A stretch of DNA of 64,000 bases from Iris pallida (GCA_029216955.1 JANAVB010015600.1:33801832-33865831); one strand, 5' to 3'. Counted from the first letter of the stretch, positions 1-10,197 are shown. Program-made: numbers and translations. The notes: generated by a model from the letters alone, not told the origin.

Positions 1-2
1 AA

Positions 3-59
3 GAAGAAGAAGAAGTATATGAGCTAAACGAACTAGATGAATTTTTAGAAGATGATTAA
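3..59 (+). pseudogene. C-terminal tail of TNP2-like CACTA transposase (partial)
   Basis: A reading frame open from the window edge ends with TAA at 57-59. Its last 18 residues begin with four Glu and end LDEFLEDD, strongly acidic. TNP2 (TnpD-like) transposases lie upstream of the TnpA-like gene in many plant CACTA elements, and position and orientation fit that. The assignment rests on position and composition only, because no catalytic part is in view. Confidence 0.4.
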
Positions 60-242
60 ATCTGTACGTTTGTTTTATCATCATATTTGACACTTTAGTG
101 ACACTTCTATCATATAAATCTGTGACACTTCAGTGACACTTTATTGACACTTTTATCTGTGACTATGATATTTTTCAAAAATCTGTGATGTCTATCATAT
201 AAATATGTTTTTTTGTTTTATTGTCACATGTTATTATCAGGT
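60..242. other. Intergenic or 5' leader between TNP2 tail and TnpA-like gene
   Basis: AT-rich DNA with five to six imperfect copies of tgacactt(t/c) between about 86 and 170. A pyrimidine-rich tract followed by ttatcag at 234-240 could be a splice acceptor just upstream of the ATG at 243. No gene is seen. Confidence 0.4.
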
Positions 243-2190
243 ATGACTAGACCATCTGGACGACGCGGAGGATTTTATATTAGGCAGTCCCGTCAGCCTC
301 GGGCTGGGGATGGCGATTTCGTACCCTCATCCACATCTCCGAGTACGCCATCGTACCGTTATGTTCCCGGTCCATTATCGGGACATGGCAGTTCCAGTAG
401 GTTGGCGACTCCTTCCTCGTCGTCTAGCCTTCCTGATCCCGCGTCCAGCATTCCTGATCCCCCGTCCAGCATTCCTCCTGCCGACGGCTCCATGGGGGGA
501 GCCGACGCCGAGCATATGGAGGACGACGATCAGACTGATCCTGCCCAGGCAGGAGGTGAGAGCGACCCTCCATGCGCTCCCCCGGGCGAGACGCGTATGG
601 AGATTTGGACGGACGGGACTACGAAGTAAGTTAATTAATTAATATATATTTCTCAAATGATTATATGTACATATATATTCATGAAAATTATTATTTTATA
701 GATATCGGCCTTCTCCAGTACAAAGACAGCTGGAGGTATTTCTGAGGCAGAACTATGGTGGGCCTTGGATTAACTACTCAGATGCTCCCGCAGATAGGAA
801 GGCCTTTTGGTTCGCCCACTTCAAGGTAAAAATTTTGTTTATTTTTAAATTTTAATAATCATTTGTGTATATTATACAACTTTTCTATTTTACTTCTTGT
901 AGAGGACCTATTTCTATCCAACACACCGGGCGGCAAAGATCGAGGGCCAATTTTCTGCCGTCACAGCCAAGCTCATCCGTGATGCGATCCACGACCAGAA
1001 GTCTCGTGATCGCTCCGGACAGCCGATCCATGGTTGGATCACGCCAGAGCAGTGGACTGCGATGAAGGCTAGATTCAGCGAGCCCAAGTACCAGGAGCGG
1101 TCTAACAAGGCCAAGGTGGCGTGGTCGAGCGCCGGTAAGTGGTGTGGTGGCTCCATTCCGACGACAGAGCATTTTCGTCGTCCGGTACGTTTCCTATGAC
1201 GGACATTAATTTATATATAGTTCGATAGAATGTTTAATTCTATTAATAGATAATATATTTTAACAGGTAAAAAAGGGTGAGGACCCGAACATGGTGACCG
1301 TCTTCCTGGTCACCTATCGGAGGGCTGGGTAGTTCATTGACGAGGAGGGCGACGCAGGCATATGTACGTTCTATTCTTTATATTAATTTACTATAATTTA
1401 GAAAACAGGAAAATAGATATCAATATAGACTTTAGCAAACACTTACACGTTAGCAAACATGTTCTAGGCCGAGTTTGTTCGGCTACAGGAGGAGACGGCT
1501 GCTGCTGCTAGTGCGCCAGCAGAGGGAGGGGCTGGTACTTTCTCCCACCCGTCTACAGCTCCATCGCCAGACGACCCATGGATGACCGCCGTTGGCGGTC
1601 TTCAGAAGGGTACGTACTACGGTACGGGATCCTACGGCGCATATTTGGCTTCAGAGTCATCCCGGGCCCCCTCTGTCAGTGCGCAGTCTCCGGCTTCGCA
1701 GGCATCGTCACGAGCTCAGGATATTCGTCGTCAGATCGAGGAGCTGCGTCGCGAGTTGCAGCAGCAGATTTTTGATGCGGTCGAGCGACGATCCGACCCT
1801 CCGATCGTTACCGGATGATTTGATGCGGTCAAGCGCAGTATACAGGAGCTGATGAGTCTGCAGCAGGCTATAGCTGCCAGCTTGCACACGCTCACCGAGT
1901 CTACGCAGCGTACAGAGCGTAGACAGGTCGAGCTGAAGGGATCGCAGAGGAGCATGTCTGCCTCACTCACTCAGGTATCGGCTTCGCTTGAGGCGAGTAC
2001 TGAGAGGGTGGTGAGTACCCTTGCTGTTTATGGTGAGCGACTGCGAGAGCTGGAGCAGATACGTCCTCCCAGTCCATCGACGACACCGACCCCAGACATT
2101 GCACTGCCTCCTACTGCCCCTACGGTACAGCTCACACAGGAGCAGTATGAGTACATGCTATCCCAGATGCACGACAGGGGTCCTCAGTGA
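243..2190 (+). pseudogene. TnpA-like CACTA gene (Ptta/En/Spm transposase family), five exons, two stops
   Basis: Proposed exons are 243-625, 702-825, 903-1184, 1267-1363 and 1468-2190, each junction GT..AG. Exons 1 to 3 splice in phase and give the Ptta/En/Spm core: an FLRQNYGGPW-type motif, then WFAHFK, YFYPTH and EHFRRP. The N-terminus is Ser/Pro-rich. Exon 5 encodes a long coiled-coil-like, Gln/Glu-rich segment (IEELRRELQQQ, then heptad-like repeats to about 2060) and a Pro-rich tail ending MHDRGPQ. TnpA-type proteins of this family bind the subterminal repeats and assist the TNP2 transposase. Lesions: TAG at 1330-1332 in exon 4 and TGA at 1816-1818 (probably CGA to TGA) in exon 5. The exon 4/5 junction as drawn is out of phase by one base, so either the donor is misplaced or there is a small indel. 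The family is confident; exact exon borders are less so. Confidence 0.78.
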
Positions 2191-2540
2191 TCCAGTAGAT
2201 TTTTTAACATCTTTGTATTTATTGGCCCTATGGGCCCATTCACCGTTCTGTACACTGATTTTGAATTTTATTTGACTATGTTGGACATGTATGTTTGTTG
2301 GACATGTATATTGGTAATATTTAATTTGTTAGTATTTTCATTGAGTACATGTATAATATTTAGTTGTAGACTGTTATGATGGGAGACTGTTATTCATCTA
2401 TTAGTTATAGACTGTTATGATGGGAGACTGTTAATTATGATGATATCTGCGACGGGGATGACAAATATACCTACGCTGGGTTATAAGCGATGATCTGATA
2501 TACAAAGGAGGTACTGTCCAAATTTTAAAAAAATATAATA

Positions 2541-2888
2541 TGTATTTTTGTGATGATGTGTGTCTGTGTTTACAGTGAATGTGAAATGCAGTGTTCGAAA
2601 CCATCGACAGTTTCGATTACTGTTGTATGTTTTATCTTGGATAGAAAGAGCAACAGTTCAGGGTGTACTTCTGAGAGCTTCATTTTCACGTCCTTCACTT
2701 TCTCGGGACGTCGTAAAGGATCTCGAGAAGGTGAAGGACGTGAAGAGGAAGCTCTGAGAAGTGCACCCTGAACTGTTGCTCTTTCTATCCAAGATAAAAC
2801 ATAGAACAATAAGCAAAACTGTCGATGGTTCGAATACTGCACTTCACACACACTGTAAACACAGACACACAGCATAACAAAAATACCA
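2541..2888. repeat. Long near-perfect hairpin inside CACTA 1
   Basis: An inverted repeat centred near 2714 with arms of about 150-170 bp and almost no loop. The best block is 40 of 40 paired bases (2626-2665 with 2764-2803). The ends also match well (2557-2577 with 2851-2871), and weaker pairing continues in flanking A/T runs. The arms are transcribed in the direction of the TnpA-like gene, about 350 bp past its stop. Such a fold-back could be a small-RNA precursor or a nested fold-back element. No coding function is likely: the ORFs here are mirror images of each other. Confidence 0.85.
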
Positions 2889-2924
2889 ATTATTTTTTTT
2901 AATTTTTTTATAACATCTGCGACA

Positions 2925-3349
2925 TTTTGTGACGTACAGTACACGTTGCTATACGTCGCCAAATAGTGACGTAACGTCGCTATCCGTCGCTATACTGCTG
3001 ACATTGCATATGACCACCTGAGAGCTGACGTCGCTAAAGTTGTCGCTAGGCGTCGCTAAAATGCTGACGTGGCTGCCATGCCATGTCATCATATATAAAG
3101 TTGACGGCATCGCTAAGTGGTCGCCCTACATCGCTATAGTGGCGATGTATGATGACGTCGCTATCTGTCGCTAATATTGCGACGTCTAGCGACACTAAAC
3201 ATGACGTCGCAACTAGCGACGAATTGCGACGAAATTATAATCTGCGACAAGCCTATATGTGACATCCAATTTTTGTCGCTAAATACGTTGCTAATAGAAA
3301 TTAGCGACGGATTTTCCTTTTTTAGCGACGTATGCTGACGTCGCTAAAA
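2925..3349. repeat. Subterminal repeat region of CACTA 1
   Basis: Dense direct and inverted copies of gtcgcta, gcgacg and ctgacgtcgct fill the last 430 bp before the terminus. In CACTA elements, subterminal motifs of this kind are the binding sites for the TnpA-type protein. The motif differs from the ccgtcgcta/gcgacgg set in CACTA 2, so the two elements belong to different subfamilies. Confidence 0.75.
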
Positions 3350-3367
3350 GGGGTTATTTTAGTAGTG
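3350..3367. repeat. Right terminal inverted repeat of CACTA 1
   Basis: Read on the minus strand it begins CACTACTAAAATAACCCC. The first 13 bases equal the start of CACTA 2 at 3537-3549. Confidence 0.85.
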
Positions 3368-3536
3368 CCCTTGGTCTTCCTGGTTGTATGTGTCTACCAG
3401 GTGGACCAACCTCATATGTTGGCTGAAAAAGGACACAGAGTATAGGTATTAGACAGTGTAGAGTAGGGACTTGTATGTATAGCTAGTGAACTAGTGAAGT
3501 AGTGAGTATAACACAAGTATGTACTTGATCACATAC
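3368..3536. other. 169-bp spacer between two CACTA elements
   Basis: AT-moderate sequence with gtgaactagtgaagtagtgagt stuttering near 3485-3507. It matches neither element and shows no ORF or RNA gene. It may be a remnant of the older host DNA. Confidence 0.5.
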
Positions 3537-3549
3537 ACTACTAAAATAT

Positions 3550-4215
3550 AGCGAATTAGCGACGGCCATATCCGTCGGTAAATCGACTTAGTGACGACTA
3601 GCCGACGAAATTTGGCTAAAAAAATTCGTCAAAAAATAGCCCGTCGCTAAAAAAAAGTCCATCGCTAAGTTGTCGTCATTCGACGGCTTAGCGACGGATT
3701 GCCGTCATCAAGAATCGTACATTTAGCGCGGCTAACCGACGGATTTCTGTCAAAGTAAGTATCAGAAAGTTTCTGATACTACTTTTTAGCGACGGACAAG
3801 TCCGTCGGTAATACGTCGGTAACCGTATATCAGAGTTTCTGGTACGCAAAATCCGTCGCCAATCCGTCGCTAATTGTCGCTAATACTCGACGGCAGAGCG
3901 ACGGATTAGCGACAAGATATCCGTCGCTTAGGCTCTGAAATTTTTCTTATTTTCAGAACCTTGGCGACGGTTAATCTGTCGCTCGGTTGTCACAAATTAG
4001 TCGCTAATACGACGACGTAGCGATGGCATAGCGACGGATTATTCGTTGCTTATGTTCTGGAAATCTTCATAGTTCCAGAACCTTGTCGACGGATATTCCG
4101 TCGCTAATCCGTCGATATCCGTCGCCAACTAGAAATTCTCCAGTTAGCGACGGATATTCCGTCGCACAGCCGTCACCTTTCGTCGCTTTGTAGACGCAAG
4201 TCCGTCGCTAACTGG
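3550..4215. repeat. Subterminal repeat region of CACTA 2
   Basis: More than twenty copies of gcgacgg, ccgtcgcta and close variants in both orientations, spaced 10-40 bp. Pairs such as those around 3760-3780, 3945-3960 and 4130-4150 form short hairpins (for example atcagaaagtttctgat). These are typical TnpA-type binding arrays. Confidence 0.75.
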
Positions 4216-4533
4216 AAAAGTTTTTAAAAAATTGCATAAAACATAGCATTCCCTGTTCGTACAACATCCGAAACATCGAAACATCACAATATACATCACA
4301 CCTCACACAACCAACAAACCAATATACATCACACACCAATATACAAATATCTATCACAAATACATCACACAAACCAACATACATCACACACTAATATCCA
4401 AACATCCATCACAAACTAATATCCAAATATCTACCATTATCCCAAACATTCACCATTATCCATATGAAAATATCCGAATTTCACAAATATTCAACATTTA
4501 AAAAATATTTCCAAACATTCAAAAACAATAACA
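4216..4533 (-). other. 3' untranslated region of the CACTA 2 TnpA-like gene
   Basis: AT-rich, with imperfect repeats of acatcacacac and accaatatac between 4262 and 4440. No gene is seen; by position it is the 3' untranslated part of the minus-strand gene. Confidence 0.45.
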
Positions 4534-4736
4534 TCAATGAGAAGGAGGATGTGGATCGTCCGCTAATGGTAATCCCTGCTGCGCCCGACGAAGATACTCC
4601 TCCACCATGTGTGCCGGCAGGGTATCAAAGACATGGCCTAGAAGTTGGCGTAGCTGCTCTGGCGACATCATGTCAAGGAGTGTCGTCACAGTAGGAGAGG
4701 GTACTAGAGGGACAGCAGGGTCAAAAGAAGGAGCCC
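4534..4736 (-). pseudogene. TnpA-like CACTA gene, last 66 codons
   Basis: Read on the minus strand, the frame is open from the LTR junction at 4736 to TGA at 4534-4536. The peptide is Pro-rich (VPSPTVTTLL), then helical (MMSPEQLRQLLGHVFDTLP), then ends in a Pro/Asp-rich tail DDPHPPSH. Position next to the subterminal repeats and orientation agree with the C-terminus of a TnpA-like protein. The upstream exons were lost when gypsy A inserted and its 3' side was deleted. Confidence 0.55.
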
Positions 4737-5309
4737 TGTAACACCCACATTTCTAAAATTAGGATAATTTTGAAGTTTTGTATTTATAATCATTTATTAA
4801 GGATAATTTATGCATGTTATGATTTTAGATAATTTTTGGCTAGTGTAAAACCATTTAATTTGTTGATTTGTGAATTGGGGGTTAAACTAGGGAAACCCTA
4901 GTTATTCCTTAACCTAGAAGTTTACCATGACCATGTGAGCCTAGCCATAGGCTTAGAACATCAAATTAGTGATTTTAGCCTAAAAGGGTATTTTGGTAAT
5001 TTACTAGATTTTATTTGGAATTATGTGTTTTTAATATTATTTAATTATTGTTAGTACCATGATTAGTCCCTAACCTAGTTTACCCTAATCTAGAGGTTAG
5101 CTACTAACCTAGAAGCTTGAGGATAGATATTTAGTCATTGGTTAAAGTAGTGTAAATATCTAGATATTTACATAATAGATCTTTTCCTTAAAACCCTCAA
5201 AAAAATCTCAACTTTGGCACCAAAGTCCTTGCCTTCACCATGAAGGAAGGCCAAGGACACCTCCCTTGCCATGGCCGGCCAAGGGCACCCCCCTACATTA
5301 CCCCCTTCC

Positions 5310-5316
5310 TATATAA
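5310..5316 (+). promoter_or_regulatory. TATA box of the gypsy A 5' LTR
   Basis: TATATAA followed by CCCC, after a C-rich stretch. The same core is at about 14430 in the 3' LTR, and similar TATAA(A)CCC cores occur in element B (51208), the solo LTR (23098) and, reversed, the three-LTR element (about 18290). It probably directs genomic RNA synthesis. Confidence 0.6.
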
Positions 5317-5817
5317 CCCCATCACATTCATTCATGATCAATTTACATGAATTTAAAACCTAGAAAATTCCTTTTTCATCAAACCTTCATAACTTCCTCA
5401 AATTTGAACCAAATCACTCCTAGACTTTTACATTGGGCTCCTTCAACCTAGAGGGTGCTAAGGAAGGCTAGCGAGCTGGACACAAGGACTTGGACACCAA
5501 CAAGTGAAGAGGACACACCACCCCTCCTTTTCTTAAAAAACTTGAGTTTTCACTCAATAGGTAAATACCCATAAACTTAGTTAACATTCTATTTTTTTCT
5601 TCATAAATTCATGCACATAGGTATATCCTAGCTGTGGGATAAGTTTGGTGAAATCTAGGGTTGGTTTGGTGTCCGTATCGGACACGTATCCTAGAAAAAA
5701 ACCCATGTTTGATGAAATGCCCCAAAGGTTTTGATTTTGTTAAAATGTAGAACTAATTACATATTCACGTAGCCCTAGACTTGTTGTTTACATCTACACT
5801 TGACTGAGCACGACACT

Positions 5818-5845
5818 GTATCGATTTCGTATCGAAAATCGATAC
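5818..5845. repeat. Short hairpin in the LTR leader, also at 14939-14966
   Basis: GTATCGATTT pairs with AAATCGATAC. In the 3' LTR copy the same hairpin reads GTGTCGATTT with AAATCGACAC, so an A-T pair in one is a G-C pair in the other. Confidence 0.5.
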
Positions 5846-6966
5846 GGACACACTGTGACAGTGCACGCACAATGCCCTGCTACCACACTGTTCGTGCATA
5901 CTGCACAGGGCACTTCGACACGCCAAAATTGGTGTGGACACGGGGGCAGTGTCTGTGCACACTTACCCAAAATTTTATGACACCTCGTGTCGTATCGAGG
6001 GCACGAGGACACGTGCACTGGTCGTGCACTGACAGTGCACGCACGTACGGAGCCGACTTCGCGCGCGTCGTGTCGCACGGACACGACACTTGGACACCTT
6101 ATGTTTGTACGAGTGTGTAGCCCAACATGTGGGCTACACGTGGACATGACCACGAGGTCCCACGTGGCTCGTGTCGTGTCCACAAGACACTTGCATCGCT
6201 GCACGACGCTGCACATAACTGCGTGTATCAGTCGAGTTTTCTCGACTGATACGGTGTTCGTACTGTGTCCTGAGGACACGTGGACACTGTGCAGGCTACC
6301 CTACCCCTAGACTAACCCTAGGCGAACCTAGGGACACGAGCACAAGACTCCTAGACACGCGTGTCGTGTCCTAGAGCTAGGTGCACGCGTGCACGACGCG
6401 GTGACAGTTCACTGTGTCAGTGTTTACCCGTTTCGGGTTTGAGAGTGGTTGACACTTCGAATCGTATCATGGTGTCGTGTCAGACACTTAGGACACTAGA
6501 GGACACCTAGGGCTAGTGTTACCAACCTTGGGTTTCGAGCCTTAGCTCGGTTTGGGTCGGGTATTGGCTTTACCTACTTTCCTATGAATAGTGATTTCTG
6601 GGTTCTTAATTTTGGTACTTATGAGTTTCAAAATAAATTTCTAACTAAAATTGTGTAATACATATGCGTATTTCTGTGTGTATCTATATTGCATATATAT
6701 GTATATACGTATATGTGTGTTTAGGTGTGTGTCTTAGGGTGTATACATGGGTATATACGTGTGTATATACATAGGTATATATATATGTATTTGTGCGTGC
6801 GTGTGTGTTTGATTTCTGGGTTCCAGAAATCTGGGAACACCCCCCCCCTCTCACTGTTAAACACACACACACACCATGCCCCCTTGTATCAGTATCACTC
6901 TCTCTCTCTCTAATTCACTCTCTCTCATTATTTCCCTCTCTCACTATCTATATATGTTATACATGT

Positions 6967-6969
<3 letters not shown>

Positions 6970-7038
<69 letters not shown>
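6970..7038. repeat. TA dinucleotide microsatellite
   Basis: About 34 uninterrupted AT repeats flanked by CT- and GT-rich runs. The Tyr/Ile repeat ORFs across it are artefacts. Confidence 0.95.
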
Positions 7039-7042
<4 letters not shown>

Positions 7043-7254
7043 CATTATATATATATGTGTGTGTGATTTTGAATTATATATAGTGTATACATATATTGAT
7101 ATATATATGTAGTAGATAGACTTGTGTATATCTATATATATATATAGATTTGTATATATATGTGACTTTCTAGATATAGGTTTATATGGAAACCTATATG
7201 AAATTAGCCTATGGTCTAAGTTACTAGCCTATGGCCATTAGGGGCTAACCCTAA

Positions 7255-7436
7255 TTGACCTAATGACCCATGACCTACCTAGTTGACCTAGATTGAACTT
7301 GAATTAACCTAGAATGACTAGTTTGACTAAACCCTAACTAGTCTGACCATGTTTGACCTAACTTGACTAGTTTGACCTAGTTGACTTTTAGAGTTGACCA
7401 GAGTTGACCAAGAGTTGTCTTTTGACCAGATTGACC
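7255..7436 (+). promoter_or_regulatory. Cluster of TTGAC (W-box-like) motifs in the gypsy A LTR
   Basis: Eleven TTGAC[C/T] cores by my count within about 180 bp, all on the plus strand, in runs such as gttgaccagagttgacc. TTGAC[C/T] is the core site of plant WRKY factors. A comparable cluster occurs in each LTR of the three-LTR element. Function is inferred. Confidence 0.5.
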
Positions 7437-8216
7437 TAGAATCATGTAGTATGCATAGTAAACTTTATTTTTACTATTTAGAATACATTGTGACTTGTGT
7501 TGCTCTGATCAGGAGCCAGACACCTCTCCTCAGACAGCATATTCTCTACAGACATTCATACATCAGGCGAGTACATTCTCTGACCGTTTCATACTTGTTC
7601 AGGCTTTACTTTCTCGCTCTAGATTACTTTACTTGATGCTGTCACGTTGGTAACATGGATTGGTACTATATGGATCTTTACATGAGATGTTATCCCCCTC
7701 GGGAGCATCGGGTACTTCATGTTACGTGCGTTTCACTGTCATCATGTACTCCTATGCTTCCATCATGCATGTGCACTCATGTGATCATGTACTCTCATGA
7801 TTCACTGAGCCCTCATGTATAACTTCACGTATACTCATTTATGAGCCTCATGTGAAGTAATGTATAATAACGTAACTTGTCTAGATCCTTGTGTATTGAT
7901 TGGGGAAACGGGGGAGTAGAAGTAGACATGTGAATAATTCTAAAGTAGTGTAATCATGTATAAACTCAGTAGTGTAATTATATATAAATTTTAGCCATTC
8001 ACATGCCTATCTTGTACTCTACATCACTAGCCACTTACAGTTCTCTATATACAGTAGATATTTTCTTTACAGCTATTTCTTTTACAGCGTATATTTCCTT
8101 CAGCACTTCCTGTATTTTACTCTATTGCTTGTATCGTATTTCCTAACCTGATATGAACTGTGTGAGATGTATTGTGCTCGTTTCTGTCCTGACTGGACCT
8201 GTTGAAAATATTACAG

Positions 8217-8332
8217 AGGACGAGGATGAGGCATGGGTGACTACGTATTATGGAGCAGGACTAGATGACACTTGTGTTGAGGACCTTCAGCAGGATCCAC
8301 CTGCAGCTGAGGATGTTGCCCCAGTAGTCTAG
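8217..8332 (+). other. Short acidic reading frame near the 3' end of the gypsy A LTR
   Basis: Downstream of a branch-point-like ctgac (8190-8194) and ttacag ending at 8216, a frame of about 38 codons runs to TAG at 8330-8332. It starts DEDEAW, contains TTYYGAG and ends AAEDVAPVV. The solo LTR at 22701-25714 has a frame of similar length and layout. No ATG begins it, so if translated it would be a terminal exon. No known domain is recognised. Confidence 0.4.
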
Positions 8333-8731
8333 GCTAGTTTAGCTAGACAGTCATTTTCTACATTATTATTTTGTCTCATATTCTAAGTTGTATTTTGAGA
8401 TGTTGAGATGTATAGACACTTAGACTTATTTGTATTTTGGGTTGACATTCTGGATGTTATGTATCCTAGACACTTAGACTTATTTCATCTATGCTACTGT
8501 TCCCTTTGAGTTACTATCTATCTATCTGTCTTTCATTTTTCTACCTTAGATGTGATTGAGACTGTATATTGTTATGTCACCTCCATTCGGAGAGTATAAA
8601 CTGTATAGGTACCTTTATATTGTTAGATGATTGACCTAGGACAGCGTTCTACCGCCGATACTGCGGCGTAGGCTGGACGTACCCACGTCTCGTGCCCTTA
8701 CTCTAGGGTGCGGGTCGTGACACATTTTTAG

Positions 8732-8747
8732 TGGTGGCCCATGCAGG
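8732..8747 (+). promoter_or_regulatory. Putative primer-binding site of gypsy A
   Basis: TGGTGGCCCATGCAGG begins 9 nt after the LTR end. Its complement ends GGGCCACCA, which has the form of a tRNA 3' end (CCTGC T-stem strand, seven acceptor bases, A, CCA). The same 16-mer lies 9 nt after the 5' LTR of element B, and in reverse 8 nt from an LTR in the three-LTR element. I cannot name the tRNA. Confidence 0.5.
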
Positions 8748-8967
8748 TCCCGTTTATGTGGTGGTATTCGAACTAGAGTATCGCCACAGCCTGCAGTAGA
8801 AAATAGGATGTAGTTTCGAGGTACTCATTCACATTAGGAAAAACTCTTATCTAAATCCCTGATATCTAAATTCTTGCTGATATTGCCTTTCTTTTGAAAA
8901 TAAATTGTCTCCTTTGACTATATCGTTTCTTCTCCGTATTGATTTTTCTTGTTGATCTGTCTTCAGG

Positions 8968-10197
8968 ATGGTGGAGACACGATCGCAGCATCTCGGTCCA
9001 AGTGACACCACTGAGAGGTCTGCCACCTCTCGTCCAGCTCACCAGGACCCGGGGACCACAGCTCCCCTTACTCCAGCTCATGTGGGAGCTTCTGCCACAT
9101 TTGGGGGTGCACCTCTATCTATTCGGGGGACCATCCCAGCTACCCCAGACATACCTCACCCGTAGTTTCGTCAGCCACAGTTTCAGCAGCACCAGCCGCA
9201 GTTCCAGCCGCCGATGCCATCTGGATTAGTGGATGCTGCACAGATATTTGCATATTTTCAGCATTTCCTAGAGATGCAGCAGGCCCAGCAGCAGCGTCAG
9301 ACGACGGAGTTTACCAGGGGCATAGATGAGGTCCATCAGCTGGCTAGAGCGACGGTGGAGAGGTTGGCTGTCCAGCCACAGGGAGGATCGGGACAGCCGC
9401 GACAGCAGAGGATTCCGGGCATTCAGAAGTTCAAGAAGATGAACCCCAGGAACTTCTTGGGGACAGAGGGGATTCGTTATACTGATGACTGGATTGAGCA
9501 CATTGAGAAGATTTTTCGACTGGCAGAGATACCAGCCGGACTCCAGATAGAGGCAGCAGCCAGCCAGATACGAGATCTTGCCCGTACCTGGTATCAGACG
9601 GACCCGAGAGTTGGCACTCCAGGACAGACATGGGGAGCTTTCAAGGAGCTCTTCAAGGGGAAGTTTTTCCCGGATCAGGCAGTCGGTGCCTTGGAGACCC
9701 AGTTCGAGAACCTGGTTCAGGGGAACCAGACTGTAGAGGAGTATTCCGGTGAGTTTTGTCGGTTGAGCAGATTTGTGGAGGGCCTTAGCGAGACAGCGAA
9801 GGCGAGGAGATTCAGGAAGGGCTTGGTCAAGGAGGTCAAGTCCTTGACCAAGAGTGACAGGAATGCCACTTTTGAGGAGATTCTGGCAGGTCCGATGGCG
9901 GCTGAGGATGATCTTGAGCTGAAGCTCAAGAGGGGTCGCGACACTCAGAGAGCTGGCAGCAGTGGAGGACAGGCTAAGAGGCCTCATTTTCAGCACCAAC
10001 AGCAGAGGCCATTCCAGCAGCAGAGGCCGTTCCAGCAGGTGCAGTAGCAGCCGAGGCACCAGCAGCAGGCACCCAGGCAGCTGGTCGTCAGTTGCACTTT
10101 CTGCAAGAAGTAGGGTCATGGATGGAATGACTACAGAAAGAGGCTTGGCAGGTGTCTACTATGTGGTTCCGGAGACCACCAGCTGAGGGAGTGTCCC
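8968..10197 (+). pseudogene. gag: Gag of gypsy A (capsid and zinc knuckles), three stops
   Basis: ATG at 8968 opens a frame that stays in phase with the protease. The capsid domain (Retrotrans_gag) is recognised by WIEHIEKIF, ARTWYQ, FKGKFFPD, YSGEFCRLSRF and RRFRKGL between about 9480 and 9830. A Gln-rich linker follows, then two CCHC knuckles near 10095-10195. The first has lost a residue to a stop and its last Cys to Tyr; the second (CLLCGSGDHQLREC) is intact. Stops: TAG at 9163-9165, 10045-10047 and 10111-10113, two of them clearly from CAG by C-to-T change. Gag would package the element RNA in cytoplasmic particles. Confidence 0.88.

Larger units (their letters stand above)
1..3367 (+). 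mobile_element. CACTA (En/Spm) DNA transposon 1, 3' portion
   Basis: The right end of a CACTA element whose left end lies before the window. It holds, in order, the acidic tail of a TNP2-like transposase, a TnpA-like gene with introns, a long hairpin, a subterminal array of gtcgcta/gcgacg motifs, and a terminus reading TTTTAGTAGTG at 3357-3367. That terminus is the reverse complement of the CACTACTAAAA start of plant CACTA elements. The expected 3-bp target duplication would begin with ccc at 3368 but cannot be checked without the left end. The TnpA-like gene has two in-frame stops, so this copy is probably not autonomous. Confidence 0.88.
3537..4736 (-). mobile_element. CACTA transposon 2, terminal fragment (3' end of a minus-strand element)
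   Basis: Begins CACTACTAAAATATAGCG at 3537, followed by about 670 bp of gcgacgg/ccgtcgcta subterminal repeats, an AT-rich untranslated stretch, and the last coding part of a TnpA-like gene on the minus strand. It stops abruptly at 4736 where the LTR of gypsy A begins. Pieces of a minus-strand TNP2 gene at 15321-15870 and 36741-37653 are probably the rest of the same element, separated by the insertions of A and the three-LTR element. Its 5' terminus was not found in the window. Confidence 0.8.
4737..8722 (+). repeat. 5' LTR of gypsy A (3986 bp)
   Basis: Bounded by TGTAACACC at 4737 and GGGTCGTGACA ending at 8722. It contains a TATA box (5310), a stretch rich in gtgcac and gtgtcgtg palindromes (5800-6500), a TA microsatellite (6970-7038), a TTGAC cluster (7255-7436) and a short acidic reading frame near its 3' end (8217-8332). 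The first 1430 bp align with 13864-15291 with mainly transition differences and small indels. Confidence 0.85.

Noticed and set aside
5794..6310. Overlapping ORFs on both strands rich in Cys, His, Arg and Thr
   Set aside because: They arise from palindromic gtgcac/gtgtcgtg sequence in the LTR leader of A and are not conserved between its two LTRs.
6793..7112. Tyr-Ile repeat ORFs
   Set aside because: Translations of the TA microsatellite.
9268..10119. 283-codon minus-strand ORF opposite gag of A
   Set aside because: A shadow of the gag frame; Leu/Ser-rich, no family features.
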